A DNA stretch of 64,000 bases from Dendrolimus kikuchii. Lineage: Eukaryota > Arthropoda > Insecta > Lepidoptera > Lasiocampidae. Each line of letters opens with the position of its first letter. The first letter of the stretch is position 1. The notes below the pieces were generated by a model. It was not told the origin of the DNA. It did no database searches and saw nothing but the letters and a program-made list of their open reading frames with translations. Below, piece by piece: positions 54,001 through 64,000 of the stretch. The DNA is taken from NCBI GenBank assembly GCA_019925095.2, contig CM034405.1, positions 9,064,401 to 9,128,400 on the forward strand, in the 5' to 3' direction. A program made the translations under genes and the position numbers.

Positions 54001-57000
54001 CCTGCTCAACAAGCACCACGACCCGCTCCCCCAGCACTCCGAGTGGACCGAGGTCAGTTTGTACCATGAGAACTGATTTACATTGATCCAGCTACTCAGC
54101 TCAGCAGATTTCTACCTTTACACAACAGAATTGCACACACAAAACAATCTTCATTAACCTAGCATTAAATCTGATTGCGTTTGGAGTGTTCTTCGGAGCC
54201 CAGGGTTCGCTTTCCTAATTTTACTTTTCCATTAGTGGTCTTCCGCATCCAATTTCTTGAAAAAATTGATACACATTTGTTATCGCTTTCTACGACAAGC
54301 CAGCATTTCCGTGATTCACCTGGTGGGGGTGGTATGGCGAGACATTTTTATTTTTCCCTGTTTGATCGCTTCATAACTAACTGGTTCCATAAAACGTGCC
54401 TATTCCTCCAGTAGGAAATGTTCTTGCAGTTTGTCCGTTGTGCCATAGATATGAAGTCTGTCGTAATGCAATATTTCTTAAATTGAAACGCACATATTCA
54501 CTACCATTTTAAAGTGTGAAGGTGGTAATTATCATTCCTAGTATTTTTTTCCACAGTTCCAATATTTACTAAAACTTTCCAAGCAGCTTCCCTTGCTGCC
54601 TTGGGATATGTTATCAATATGACTAGTTTCTATTATATCCATATTTTTATACTTACCTCTAAGATCATTGGATCCATCATCTGCAAGCTAATAAATTATT
54701 TATTTATGAAAACAATTCTACTCTTTAATTATTGAAGCAAGATTTTAAACCAATAGCAGTGATAAAATATTGCTTTGTTGTATACCAGGGTCCGAATGAT
54801 CCAATGCAGAAATTGAAGAAGCAACTCGCTGACAAAGAAAAGGCTTTGGCTGATGAGATTGAAGCATCACAAGCACTGCATGCTAAATTGAAGGAGTTGA
54901 GGTGAGGATGATAGTTTCAAGATTAATAATGTTTTTAGCTATATATAGAACAGCTAATGTTCTCAAAATATATTGGATTACAATTATAAATAGCGTAAAG
55001 CGTTTTGGCACATATAAAACAAGGATTTCAAACCGTTCTATGTACATAATTCTATTTTACCAAAGGCTTGGGTTGGTTGTCACCTCTACATCCTATGGTT
55101 TTATACATCTTTAGAATTTTTAAAATAAATATTGCGAATCTTATAATTTCAATGTGTCTTATAAGCAGTAGGTAGGGTAGGGTAGTGTAAATGTAAAATC
55201 TTATTTCAGTAAGATCTTTACAAGCCATATTTAGCCTAAAACACATTTCTTAAAATAATAAGGTTGTCTTCATTTACAAAATTTACTTGGCCAGAAATGT
55301 AATGAAAATTTTATTTTTTTTAAGTTTGCTAATAGGCAAATGGTTGATCTGATAATAAGTAGTGGTTTTACATGGATGCTAAAAAGTGAGTATTAAGGCT
55401 ATGAAGCGAGCTATGTTAAGTGTCTCTCTTATTATGGATACAATCAGAAATAAGGACATTCGTAAGAGAACTAAAGTAACCAGCATAGCTTGCAAACGTA
55501 AACATAGGGTATGTCAAGTCTGTTGCAGGATTGACGGCCGATGAAAAAAATTAGTCCTAGAGTTAGAGACTGCATCTAGGTAAACATAGTGTAGGACTCC
55601 ATGTAGCCAGGCGGACTGACCATTTGCACAAGGGCTGCATGAGGAAAACTGAGGGCCGGGATATGTTTTTATTGCCTGAAGCAAACAAACACACAGAAGA
55701 TCGACTTGATGGAAGGTGGTTACCGCCGCCAATGAACGTTAGCTACACCAAGGCCGCTGCCGGCTTCTATGAAATTTTATAACGCCCTTAAACAACTCCA
55801 TGTCGTAGCGAAGACAGAGAACCTCGGCGGGAGGTTCAATAATTGTTTTACGCGGAACAAACGTTTGTTTATTACATAAATTATTTTTAAGTAGAAACAT
55901 CAAATTCTAAACATGTCGTATCTGTACATTGAATCTTTAAAAAAAATCAATTGCAATATACTATATAAATGACGGAGAACAGGATGCAATTTTTTTTTAC
56001 TTCGAAAAAAGAAAAGCTTACAATATTCTTTTTTAAATGCGGTACATCCCGCGGGAATTTCAAGTCAAGCGTATTTACATTAATACTAGGATATTGTCAA
56101 AGCGACAGCCCAGTATTAGGGACTGAACGCGTATCCAAATGACGTTGGTAGAATTGCTGGTATGGAAAGAAGGTAGACTAACTGCGTGCCTCAGGGCTGT
56201 ACTAACTACGCGTGCTGATCAGCAAATCGTGAGCCTTGCAGCAAATCTTCAGGCTTGCCTCCTTCTTGCGGCCTTCGATATCATATGTACACACATGGCG
56301 CGGTATAACTGCACTTATCGGCAATTGGTGGCGGAAAGAGGTGCGGGTTGTCGTACAAGGGTCGACAGCAAACTGATTCGTAAAGACAGAAGTTTTAGTA
56401 CAGCGGTAAGTAAGACAAGCATAGTCGTATGGAACTAAAGATGGCAGCTGGGAAAACATGATTGGATAACGCGCTTAGGAAAAGCGGGTAGTTACGGAAA
56501 TAATTTGACAGAACAGGATTTTAAATTAAGTGACACGAACAGATATCTTAGTATTAATTAATTTTGTATTTTATATTTAAGAATATTGTAAGTTGTTAAT
56601 TATTGTGTTTCCCAAATAAATTTATTAAATAAACATGGGGGGGGGGGGGTACATAGTGGTAGCAGTGGTCATCGATTGGTTGAAGGAGTGTACTTGTATT
56701 TGCAGGGCGAACCTAAACTCGGAGCGGACTCGTGCTGCAGCCGCGGCGCGTGCCAGCGAGCAGACCGGCGCCGCCGCCCGCGCGGAGGTGCACACGCTGC
56801 AAGTGCGGCTGCAGCGGCTCCTCGATGAGAACCATACACTTACTAATGAAAAACTTCATGTAAGAAAACCTTTTTAGATATATTCTTACCATTTTTTAAT
56901 CAATGAGCTTTGTATTATTATGCCATTCTATTCGATTCTATTTTGTTCGGCGATGGCTCCAACTATGTGACTATGTAAAAATTACAGGTGTATGGTGATC

Positions 57001-57953
57001 AGAAATTAATTAAAATTACAACTCTGAAACGCGAAGGACATTTTCTGATAACACATGACATTAATTGTATTAGAGTAACTTCGTTATAGATAAATATTAT
57101 TACATAAATACATACATAACTTCACGCCAGTTCTCTTGCGGGGTAGGCACGAACAACAGAGCGCCATTCAGGCTTATTCTTACACACCTCACTTGCTTCT
57201 TTGACATTCATAACTCTTGTCATGCACGCTCGTCTGTTCTTAAGGCTCCTGACATCACCTTCTGCTAGTATACGATCAATTTGATCATGGAAGGTGTGTC
57301 GTGGCCTTCCACGACTTCTGCATCCATCCACTTTTGCATTACATATCTGTTTAGTCATTCTTAGATAAATATTATTACATACATACATACATAACTTCAC
57401 GCCAGTTCCCTTGCGGGGTAGGCACGAACAACAGAGTGCCATTTAGGCTTATTCTTACACACCTCACTTGCCTCTTTAACATTCATAACTCTTGTCATAA
57501 ATATAATATAAATATTATTATTATATAAAAAATTACATAAAGTGTATATAAATTTAGTATCGACAAGTTAATAGGTAATTGACGTTTACAGGACGTTCAC
57601 AATTTGTATTCAGAATATCAGAAATATGAGTGACCTTATATATTTTTAAAATAGTCATGGCCCCCTAGCAACATGCCCACTCTTTGGAATTTTCAACTTG
57701 TACCTTTATGGTTTCTAATAATTTGTATGAAATGCAAATAACACAAAGGAAGGATTTATGACGTCTTACCGAGACGCACGCAAAGGGATTAATTCGAACA
57801 AAATAGATCACTGAAATTCGCAGGAATAATAATAAAACATCTGTAAAGGATTTAGTATCGGATCACAACCATATTAATTCGTGCCTTTATTTTCTGTTTA
57901 ATAATAAATAGAAAATATTTTATCCCTATTAATATTATAAATGCGAAAGTAAC

Positions 57954-58010
<57 letters not shown>

Positions 58011-61000
58011 TCCGTTTTCACGTAAAAACTACTGGACCGATTTGGCTGAAACTCAGTATATATATATTTTCGATGCCGAGAATGAACATAGGATACTTTT
58101 TATCCCGGAAAATGGGATAGTTTCCGGGATAAAAGTATATTTGTCTCTCTGTTTGTTATCCTTTTATGGAAAGACTATTGGACCGATTTGGCTGATACTC
58201 GGTACATATGTAATTTGAATACCGAGGGTGGCCAAGGGATACTTTTCATCCCGGATACTGGGATAGATTTTGGGATAGATTTATGTAAAGTTTATCCCGG
58301 AAACTAGGATAGGTTTTTTATTTGTGGTTTGCCATTTTCATCATTTCGTTTATTTTGGTCAATTTGGTCGTTTAGGTAGTTTTGTTTGGCAGTTTTGGTA
58401 GTTGTGGTAGTTTTGGTAGTTGTGGTAGTTTTGGTAGCTGTAGTAGTTTTGGTAGTTGTGGTAGTTTTGTTTTGTAGATTTGGTAGTTTCGGTAGTAGTG
58501 GTAGTTGTGGTAGTTTTGGTTTGTAGATTTGGTAGTTATGGTAGTTTTGGTTGGTAAATTTGGTAGATTCGGTTGTTTTGGTAGTTGCGGTAGTTTTGAT
58601 AGTTGTGGTAGTTTTGGTAGTTGTGGTAGTTTTGGTAGTTGTGGTAGTTTTGGTAGTTGTGGTAGTTTTGTTAGTTGTGGTAGTATTGGCAGTTGTAGTA
58701 GTTTTGGTTTGTAGATTTGGTAGATTCGGTTATTTTGGTAGTTGTGGTAGTTTTGATAGTTGTGGTAGTTTTGGTTTGTTGATTTGGTAGTTTTGGTTGG
58801 TCGATTTGGTAGATTCGGTTATTTTGGTAGTTGTGGTAGTTTTGATAGTTGTGGTAGTTTTGGTAGTTGTGGTAGTTTTGGTAGTTGTGGTAGTTTTGGT
58901 TTGTAGATTTGGTAGTTTCGGTAGTTGTGGTAGTTTTGGTAATAGTGGTAGTATTGGTAGTTGTGGTAGTTTTGGTTTGTAGATTTGGTAGGTATGGTAG
59001 TTTTGGTTGGTAGATTTGGTAGATTCGGTTGTTTTGGTAGTTGCGGTAGTTTTGATAGTTGTGGTAGTTTTGGTAGTTGTGGTAGTTTTTGTAGTTGTGG
59101 TAGTTTTGGTAGTTGTGGTAGTTTTGTTAGTTGTGGTAGTTTTGATTGGTAGATTTGGTAATTGTGGTAGTTTAGATAGTTGTGGTTGGTGGATTTGGTA
59201 GTTTTGGTAGTTTCGGTAGTTTTAGTACGTTTGGTAGTTTTCGTCGTTTGTGTAGTTTACACAATATTTGGTTACATAAATAAAACTAAAACGGGTTGAA
59301 ATAGGGTATTAAAGTTTGTATGGGGGACCAATTATTTATCAAGTTTATAGATATAAAAATTCATAATCTTTAAAAAAATGCGACTTTCACTCGATCTGTC
59401 TGTCTGAATACCGAAAATGGACATAGATACTATTCATCCCGGTAGATATGGATAGTTTGCGATATAAAATGAAGTAAATCTTCCGAGGGCAAATAGCACC
59501 AACATAAAAATACAATATAATATATCCTGTATTAACGCCTGCTCTTAAAACAAGAGGTACGCACTAGAGTTTGACGCGCGGCGGAGCCGCGGGGTAAACT
59601 CTAGTATCTAGTATAATGGAGACATGGTCTGCATTAAATTTTCCTACTACAAAAAGTAAATCTCCAATATTTTAATATCGATTATTTCTCCTTTGACAAT
59701 AGCTGCAGTCCAAACTAAGTGCAGAAGCCGAGGGGCAGGCCCAACGCGCCCAGATGGAAATGCATATTCAGAGATTATCGGAGGTGAGAGAGAACAAATA
59801 TTACAACAATCATCTTTCAAAGCTTTCTATTATGAATATGAATTAGTTTTTCTTTAAATGGTTGGTCGTCGGTTATCTCCAGGCGGAGAGCTCTCTGGTG
59901 TCGCAGCTGAACGCGCTGCAGGCGGAGCTGAGCGGCGCGGCCGTGGAGCTGGGCAAGGCGCGGCTCGACGCCGGCGTGGCCCGCGAGGCGCTCGGCATCG
60001 CGCAGCAGCACGCCAACGAGCTCGCACAACAACTGCAGGTATACCACCAGCGAAACTAACCTTCAATATCAAATGTGCCTACCTCCTTCAACATTTTTAT
60101 AGCTCTTGATTAAAAAAGAAACTTAACTGTTTACTCTTTTAAGCTATTAAAGTCAAGAATTACCATCTCCACCACACGTAAATCAGCTTGGAGATAGTTT
60201 TGCGCTTGTAGTAGTGTAATACAGTGAAATATATCAGTTTTAGCTGGCTACCAGTCATCTCGCACATTAGCATCAGTATCTTATAAGTGTCACACCATTT
60301 GACACTTATATATCTAAATTAAACTATAAATGCATGAATGTCTCTTATACTGTACAACTTCATAAAAATAAAACATAAGTTTGTTCAGTTTTTTCCAAGT
60401 AAAATCAAGCGAAATTTGACCAACTCCCTTAACTGCTATAACATGGCGAGTTATGTTTAACATCTGAGCTTTCTAAAGGTTGATAATGAAAGAAATAAAA
60501 TTACCCAATTTTGGTGCCAAGTCCATGTTTTGATGTTTAGTTCGACTTGGTTTACTAAAGGTTACAGTATCGATTTATTATAATATACATATGTATCCTT
60601 TCTAGTTTTTCTTCCCATGTTACGGGCTTGTAGTGTATTAATTAATACAATTTGTCTTTTAAAATTAGGATGGCAATCGTGCATACGCTGATCTTGAGCA
60701 ACACGCACAACAAGAACTACGGCAAGCGCAAGAACGACTTGTCGGTATGTATTTTAGTTTCAACATATTTACTTTATTCAAACACACATCACATGGCTTC
60801 AACAGCATATATTTTGCATATTTATTTCAATTGGATTACCCATATTTTGAGGTAATAAGAATATATTCATTCCCATAGGAATGTACACAGTACTTCCTTT
60901 TATCGAATAAATGATATGTGCAGCTTAGACTTCTAATCCGTGTCCTCCTATAACTAATAAAAAATTTCGAGATATATTTTATATTCATATATCGAAATTT

Positions 61001-63932
61001 TACGATAATCTGTTTATTTGCAAGGTTTATAAAAATGAACGTTTGTACTATTTAATACTAAAACTTATTATCTCGTAGAGTTTGGTACTTTAAGGCTTCT
61101 TATTGTGTTACTGAAGAGCTAGGTAGGTAACACAATTATGTAGTGAAGAAGTTATTGCTGATAAAGTTTAATACTGTGCTTAATAATTATGCTAATGTCA
61201 AGGTCCATATTTAGACCCTGGTGGATATTGTCAGGTTGTATATATGTAGGATTTTTAAAGGAAAGCTTGAAGATATTGCTAATAAAATCACGAAATCTCT
61301 TTGGAACAGTCTTACATATTTAATCACTCGAATACCAACTCACACATATATAACTGACATTTCACAAACACACTGCCATTGACAAATTAAAAGCAAATTC
61401 AAGAATTTTCGCAGCCTTTTTATGACGTCGTAGTATATTCTCAGGGCGCGTTTCTCTTGTGACTCACAGCGCTCAAAATGTTCCTTCAGCTGTTCCACAT
61501 ACTGACCATGGTTGTTATGGTCGCCGCGAAAACGTCTTTATTTTCAGTCGTGCAGCACTCACAACGACCTATGTGAAGAGGTGGGTCGAAGTGGATGTTG
61601 ACCACAAAGCATTAATTATCTCTATCGATACATCGACAAAGGCGCAATTTTCAAATTGACCATACAGCAACCAATGACATTTATGTATTTCGTTGTTAAT
61701 GACATCAACGCTCAATAGTCTATTCCAATTGAGTTTCTAAGCGTTGTGAGCTATCTCAGGAACGCGCCTTTTGTTGAAAATCTGAAATGAAAAATGACGT
61801 CACTGATCAATAGTGTTGCGTTTGGCGATTTTAAATATCCCACGCATTTTTAACACTTTTTATTAACAAAAATCTGTAAATTAAAGGAATTAAATAAAAA
61901 ATAACGTTAAACATTTAATTCTACAGCAATAAAGACATCATATAAAAAAATTAACTCATATTTGAATTACATGCATATTCCCTATTGTGAAATCGATGAA
62001 GGAGTTTATATTTATAATGTTTGCATGTCGACCAGCTATGACAGAACTTCAAAACGAAGTCCAGAGATTAGCAAGCCGCGCTCAAGCAGCTGAGGCCAAC
62101 GCAGAAAAGATACAAGAGGAAGCCAATAATAAGATCCAACAGGTAATGAAATATTAATAGTATATATATTTTTTATTAATTAGAAGATATATTTTATATA
62201 GTGAAATTGTTTATACTAGCATGGAAGAACAATACTAGGAATGACAATTGACCAGTAAAAAAATGAAATTATAAATAACGCCGAAAGCCCATTATACTAC
62301 TGTTAACTAAAAGAAGTCACAAATCATTCTTATTACACTTTTTGATGTAGAAAAACACCAGAAAAGCTCATGTTTCTATATAAGTTTCTTTTCAATTTCA
62401 TACGCAAACAAAGTATAACTTCAAAATGTATGTGTGAATATTTATTGACTCTCTTTCGTTCTCTAGAATATTTGCCAAAATCAAACAAAATTTATTATGT
62501 ATTAGTCATAAAGCTTGGAAATAGGAACACACAGTATAAGATTTTATTTAATGTCTATAGAAATTGCGAGGTATTTACACGCACACTCTTCTTATGTTCC
62601 TTTAGATTTATTATGTTTTAGAATAATTTAAAACAGTGAATGTTTAAATAATCTGCTAAGATCTTAATTTGAAATTATTATGATAAACTTATTTGAATTA
62701 CTCCTTTAACAATAATCAACAAGCTATTTGACTTGTTACAATTATGACGCCATCATAACTCAATACATTCACACAAAAAACTGTTGTTATGACATGTTTC
62801 AATCGATTTGACTTTCAAGTACATTATTACACATTATTCGACTTTTTAGTTGTCCAGTGAAGTGGCGTCTCTAGGCGAACGTTTGGCCGCCCGTGAAGCG
62901 GAGTTGGCTGAAATTAAACAATTAAAGGCGGTGCCAGCACAAAACGGCCTCACCATGTCTGCTGAAAATGAACAACAGAAGGTGATATCTACAAATTTAT
63001 ATTCTCAACGCATTTCTTATTTTTCCACCTAATCTTTAGCAAATTATTTCTTGTATGTCTTTTCCGTAGAGGAAGAAATTAAATTGGAAAGCGATTCTAC
63101 TGTACACGGTGTTTGTTTTCAACAATTTCATTTTTAAATTCACTTAAACTGACAGGTAATACGAATATGGCGTCGGTTTGAAAATTATGGCCTGCTGTCG
63201 TTGCCAAAGACCAACAAACCAAAATCCCACATGCAGAGACACAAGTAAAGTGTCTCTTACGAAGTAACGACATACACTTTTACACAAGTAATAATTCCTC
63301 CGATGTACCCGCGCAATAAATTATAGTAGCGCGCTACAGTGTACGAATCATGTAAGCGAAACAGAGCTAAGAATGCATAACAAAAAAGACTTGAAACTGG
63401 TCTGAATTTTTCTTCGCAAACGAAAACTGCCGATCGAAATTATAAGTTGCGTAAAACTGTAACACTAGTCCATCCTCTTTTCAAAGTATTGGTCTAACTT
63501 GTAATCGTTCGGCACTAATATTAACTATAAGTATTGTAAAAAGTATTTTTTTGTTTTAAATCAATACTATTTTAAGAAAGTAAAAGTTATTTCTTATCCT
63601 AATGATATTTTAATTGCATGACATATCTTACGTTAGCAAAAAAAAAAAAAAATTAAATTATTGAATTAGATGTATCCAATGTATCTTTATTTATTTTAAT
63701 ATTTTTAATTACCGTAGTATTGGTGCTGCGTTTACTCCACTGCCTATTTATTATCTATATAATAATAATATTAATTGTATTATGTTATCAGGCCGCGGAA
63801 CTGGCGAAAGTGGAAAGCGTGGTGGAAGCTTTGCGGGACGAACTGGCATCGGCGCAGAAGAGCAGCCGCGAACAAAGGGAGCAACTCACCCGGCTACAGG
63901 AACAATTGCAGCAACATCAGGACAAGAACAAC
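42096..63932 (+). CDS. RRBP1: Ribosome-binding protein 1 / kinectin-like ER membrane protein (5' 14 exons, partial)
   Basis: Proposed exons: 42096-42296, 42636-42824, 48751-48927, 49530-49692, 52426-52638, 53907-54052, 54789-54901, 56706-56859, 59703-59783, 59883-60038, 60669-60744, 62036-62142, 62850-62981, 63792-63932, with consistent phases. This gives 683 codons, continuing past the window. RRBP1/p180 is a rough-ER membrane protein with a long cytosolic coiled coil, linked to ribosome binding and ER shape. Residues 2-26 (ELQAFLVLCGVGVAGIAVLL) are a membrane anchor. STSGTSYEEAIAQQRKATTE follows, matching the SYEEA-A-QRK block just after the anchor in p180. A Lys-rich segment (55-80) and Pro/Ala/Glu/Lys-rich linkers come next. 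VNVGELVRVVRDAALSRTEI (about 321) is a conserved helical block. From residue about 364 the protein is coiled coil (MQKLKKQLADKEKALADEIE). The tandem decapeptides of mammalian p180 are absent. I start at ATG 42096. Confidence 0.85.
42880..42985 (+). repeat. LINE 3' tail ending in (TATG)n, copy B
   Basis: It covers only the last about 30 codons (GAAGCAAGTGAGGTGTGTAA to CTGGCGTGAAG) plus (TATG)n. In RRBP1 intron 2. Confidence 0.75.
43642..44083 (+). mobile_element. Non-autonomous Helitron, 442 bp
   Basis: It starts TCTATACTAATATTATAAAG after an A and ends CACAGCTAG before a T. A hairpin-like CCACACGGACGACGTTGTGG lies about 10 bp from the 3' end. These are the Helitron hallmarks (5' TC, 3' hairpin plus CTRR, A/T target). 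In RRBP1 intron 2. Confidence 0.8.
44124..44272 (+). repeat. LINE 3' tail ending in (TATG)n, copy C
   Basis: It runs from AGCCTTAAGAACAGACGAGC to CTGGCGTGAAGTTATGTATATATGTATG. The same C-terminal coding tail as copy A, more truncated. In RRBP1 intron 2. Confidence 0.75.
44273..47617. other. RRBP1 intron 2, mixed repeat debris
   Basis: 'CCGACGTTTCGGCCACATTTCAGTAGCCGTGATCAC' (45250-45290) looks like a fragment of a common lepidopteran repeat. 45765-45800 matches one end of the MITE at 8888-8986, with a weak second end near 45890. The rest is AT-rich. No gene seen. Confidence 0.4.
47618..48079. mobile_element. Probable solo LTR, 462 bp, 4-bp target duplication
   Basis: It starts TGTTACGA and ends TCGTAACA, with ATAT directly on both sides (47614-47617 and 48080-48083). 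The TG...CA ends in short inverted repeats plus a 4-bp duplication fit a solo LTR of a gypsy-type element. No internal coding region. In RRBP1 intron 2. Confidence 0.65.
48084..48750. other. End of RRBP1 intron 2, nothing recognised
   Basis: AT-rich, no element or gene identified. Exon 3 starts at 48751 after GTGTACGCAG. Confidence 0.5.
48928..49529 (+). other. RRBP1 intron 3, nothing recognised
   Basis: AT-rich intron sequence without visible elements. Confidence 0.5.
50090..51115 (-). pseudogene. Mariner-like transposase, DD39D spacing
   Basis: Minus frames 50896-51096, 50593-50856 and 50090-50584 follow in order. The first has a helix-turn-helix (HTLGISQMFVYRAINRYNET). The second ends with RRILFTDENIFTIEQ (first Asp). 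The third has WSFQQDSAPGHKARS (second Asp) and WPSSSPNLNTLNYDLWSVLE (third Asp). Exactly 39 residues separate the second and third Asp. One in-frame stop (about 50897) and one frameshift (about 50615) inactivate it. It lies in RRBP1 intron 4, opposite strand. Terminal repeats were not found. Confidence 0.85.
51477..52107 (-). mobile_element. Helitron fragment of the minisatellite family, 5' truncated
   Basis: Read on the minus strand its 3' end is CTAG (plus 51477-51480) preceded by CCCGCGGTGAAAACT. It matches 2842-4325 and 57923-59604 through 'TTATATCGCAAACTATGCCATC', 'CAACCCATTCTAGTTTTATTTAT' and a decayed 9-bp array (52012-52055). It stops at 'GGATAACCTTTACATAA', so the 5' end is missing. 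It carries a nested repeat at 51891-52012. In RRBP1 intron 4. Confidence 0.65.
51891..52012 (+). repeat. LINE/SINE 3' end nested in the Helitron fragment
   Basis: It runs from GGTTGTCTGGAAGAGATCGC to GGTGTACAATAAAGAGTTATCTATCTA. It has the same ending as the repeat at 6990-7072. It interrupts sequence that is continuous in the other Helitron copies. Confidence 0.6.
53308..53729. mobile_element. Non-autonomous hAT-type element with 8-bp target duplication
   Basis: It starts CAGGGATTCCCAAACT and ends, as complement, CAGGAATTCCCAAAGT. ATTTAAGC lies directly on both sides (53300-53307 and 53730-53737). The CAGGG-type ends and 8-bp duplication are typical of hAT transposons. No coding capacity. 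In RRBP1 intron 5. Confidence 0.88.
54902..56705. other. RRBP1 intron 7, repeat fragments
   Basis: 55395-55500 (plus) encodes KAMKRAMLSVSL and IRNKDIRKRTKVTSIA, a C-terminal piece of an RTE-like reverse transcriptase. 56040-56095 matches the repeat at 33150-33610 in the opposite orientation. 56100-56470 is GC-richer with two overlapping frames but no recognised domain. A G run lies at 56636-56649. Confidence 0.5.
57109..57360 (-). repeat. LINE 3' tail ending in (TATG)n, copy D
   Basis: On the minus strand it reads CRSRGRPRHTFHDQIDRILA to VVRAYPARELA plus stop, then the tetranucleotide tail at 57105-57120. This is the longest and best preserved copy. In RRBP1 intron 8. Confidence 0.8.
57363..57497 (-). 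repeat. LINE 3' tail ending in (TATG)n, copy E
   Basis: A shorter copy on the same strand right next to D. Both are preceded on the plus side by TAGATAAATATTATTACATA (57087 and 57363), which suggests D inserted beside E and duplicated this target. Confidence 0.75.
57955..58011. repeat. (CTGT)n microsatellite
   Basis: About 14 perfect units at the 5' part of the Helitron. The other copies have only 2-4 units. Confidence 0.95.
58375..59250. repeat. 9/18-bp minisatellite GGTAGTTTT-GGTAGTTGT, about 880 bp
   Basis: Alternating 9-mers form an 18-bp dimer. A longer period is marked by TTTTGGTTTGTAGATTTGGTAG at about 58465, 58517, 58703, 58889 and 58973. Open frames over it (Gly-Ser-Cys or Val-rich) are by-products of the period being divisible by three. 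Confidence 0.9.
60039..60668 (+). other. RRBP1 intron 10, nothing recognised
   Basis: AT-rich. A short symmetrical 'GTGTCACACCATTTGACACTTA' lies at 60288-60310. No element with defined ends. Confidence 0.4.
60745..62035. other. RRBP1 intron 11 with a possible foldback element at 61441-61772
   Basis: AGGGCGCGTTTCTCTTGTGACTCACAGCGCT (61442) is matched in inverted form by AGCGTTGTGAGCTATCTCAGGAACGCGCCT (61740-61769). About 270 bp lie between. It could be a MITE; no target duplication is seen. The rest is AT-rich. Confidence 0.5.
62143..62849 (+). other. RRBP1 intron 12, nothing recognised
   Basis: AT-rich intron sequence; a plus open frame at 62370-62621 shows no domain. Confidence 0.5.
62982..63791 (+). 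other. RRBP1 intron 13, nothing recognised
   Basis: AT-rich intron sequence with a poly-A run near 63640. No element identified. Confidence 0.5.
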
Positions 63933-64000
63933 GTAAGTAAATTTATCATCTAACAAAATTTATTATAAATAATAAAATATTGATTGAAGAATAATGATGC

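Larger units (their letters stand above)
57923..59604 (+). mobile_element. Complete non-autonomous Helitron with a large minisatellite, 1682 bp
   Basis: It starts TCCCTATTAATATTATAAATG after an A. It ends with the hairpin CGCGGC-GGA-GCCGCG (59577-59591), then GGGTAAACTCTAG before a T. These are Helitron termini. Inside are (CTGT)n, a short TA run, the GGGATA blocks, the 9/18-bp minisatellite and a 3' part shared with 2842-4325 and 51477-52107. No Rep/helicase gene, so it needs a helper. In RRBP1 intron 8, ending about 100 bp before exon 9. Confidence 0.85.

Noticed and set aside
53872..54069. Arg-rich plus frame and a minus frame over RRBP1 exon 6
   Set aside because: The frame reading VNVGELVRVVRDAALSRTEI is in phase with the neighbouring exons and has the family similarity.
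56139..56459. Overlapping frames of 99 and 85 codons in RRBP1 intron 7
   Set aside because: GC-richer than the intron but no domain and no repeat ends; possibly part of an unknown element.
58529..59201. Gly/Ser/Cys and Val-rich open frames
   Set aside because: Products of a minisatellite whose period is a multiple of three; no start context or other coding signal.

Overview
The window looks like nuclear DNA of a moth or butterfly (Lepidoptera). It is AT-rich, its genes are split into many short exons with ordinary GT-AG junctions, and the repeats are typical of that order: Helitrons beginning TC and ending hairpin-CTAG, R1-clade and Jockey-clade LINEs, Tc1/mariner relatives and short hairpin MITEs. 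The species cannot be named from the sequence. All exon models were built by eye from reading frame, splice sites and family similarity.

Three host genes are present. (1) 12490-26115, plus strand: a complete seven-exon gene for the mitochondrial transcription factor TFB2M/mtTFB2 (436 aa). (2) 27143-32718, minus strand: a complete five-exon aftiphilin (AFTPH) gene (1044 aa), a clathrin-adaptor accessory protein. It is tail-to-tail with TFB2M, about 1 kb away. (3) 42096-63932, plus strand: the first 14 coding exons (683 codons) of a ribosome-binding protein 1/kinectin-type ER membrane protein (RRBP1), running off the right edge.

Most of the rest is mobile DNA, much of it nested. 1-7200 holds LINE fragments, a Helitron split by a LINE fragment, and a Tc1/mariner-superfamily transposase (D-to-E spacing of 82, as in the DD82E 'Sailor' group) split by an internally deleted Ty3/gypsy element with a clear 5-bp target duplication. 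7212-12012 looks like one 4.8-kb terminal-inverted-repeat DNA transposon. It carries remnants of a YqaJ-type exonuclease, an internal 1.75-kb inverted repeat and four 130-bp tandem repeats, and it ends about 480 bp upstream of the TFB2M start codon. The last TFB2M intron (17389-25946) contains a Helitron fragment abutting an R1-clade LINE whose two ORFs (852 and 1054 aa) are fully open.

34520-40850 holds a Jockey-clade LINE with both ORFs open (624 and 973 aa), flanked by two pieces of an older, decayed LINE. The RRBP1 introns hold Helitrons with a 9-bp minisatellite, a solo LTR, a mariner pseudogene, a hAT-type MITE with an 8-bp target duplication, and several 3' tails of one LINE family ending in (TATG)n.

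The least explained structure is the 7212-12012 transposon with its inner inverted repeat. The gypsy insertion with its hairpin mutation and the Helitron minisatellites also merit follow-up.
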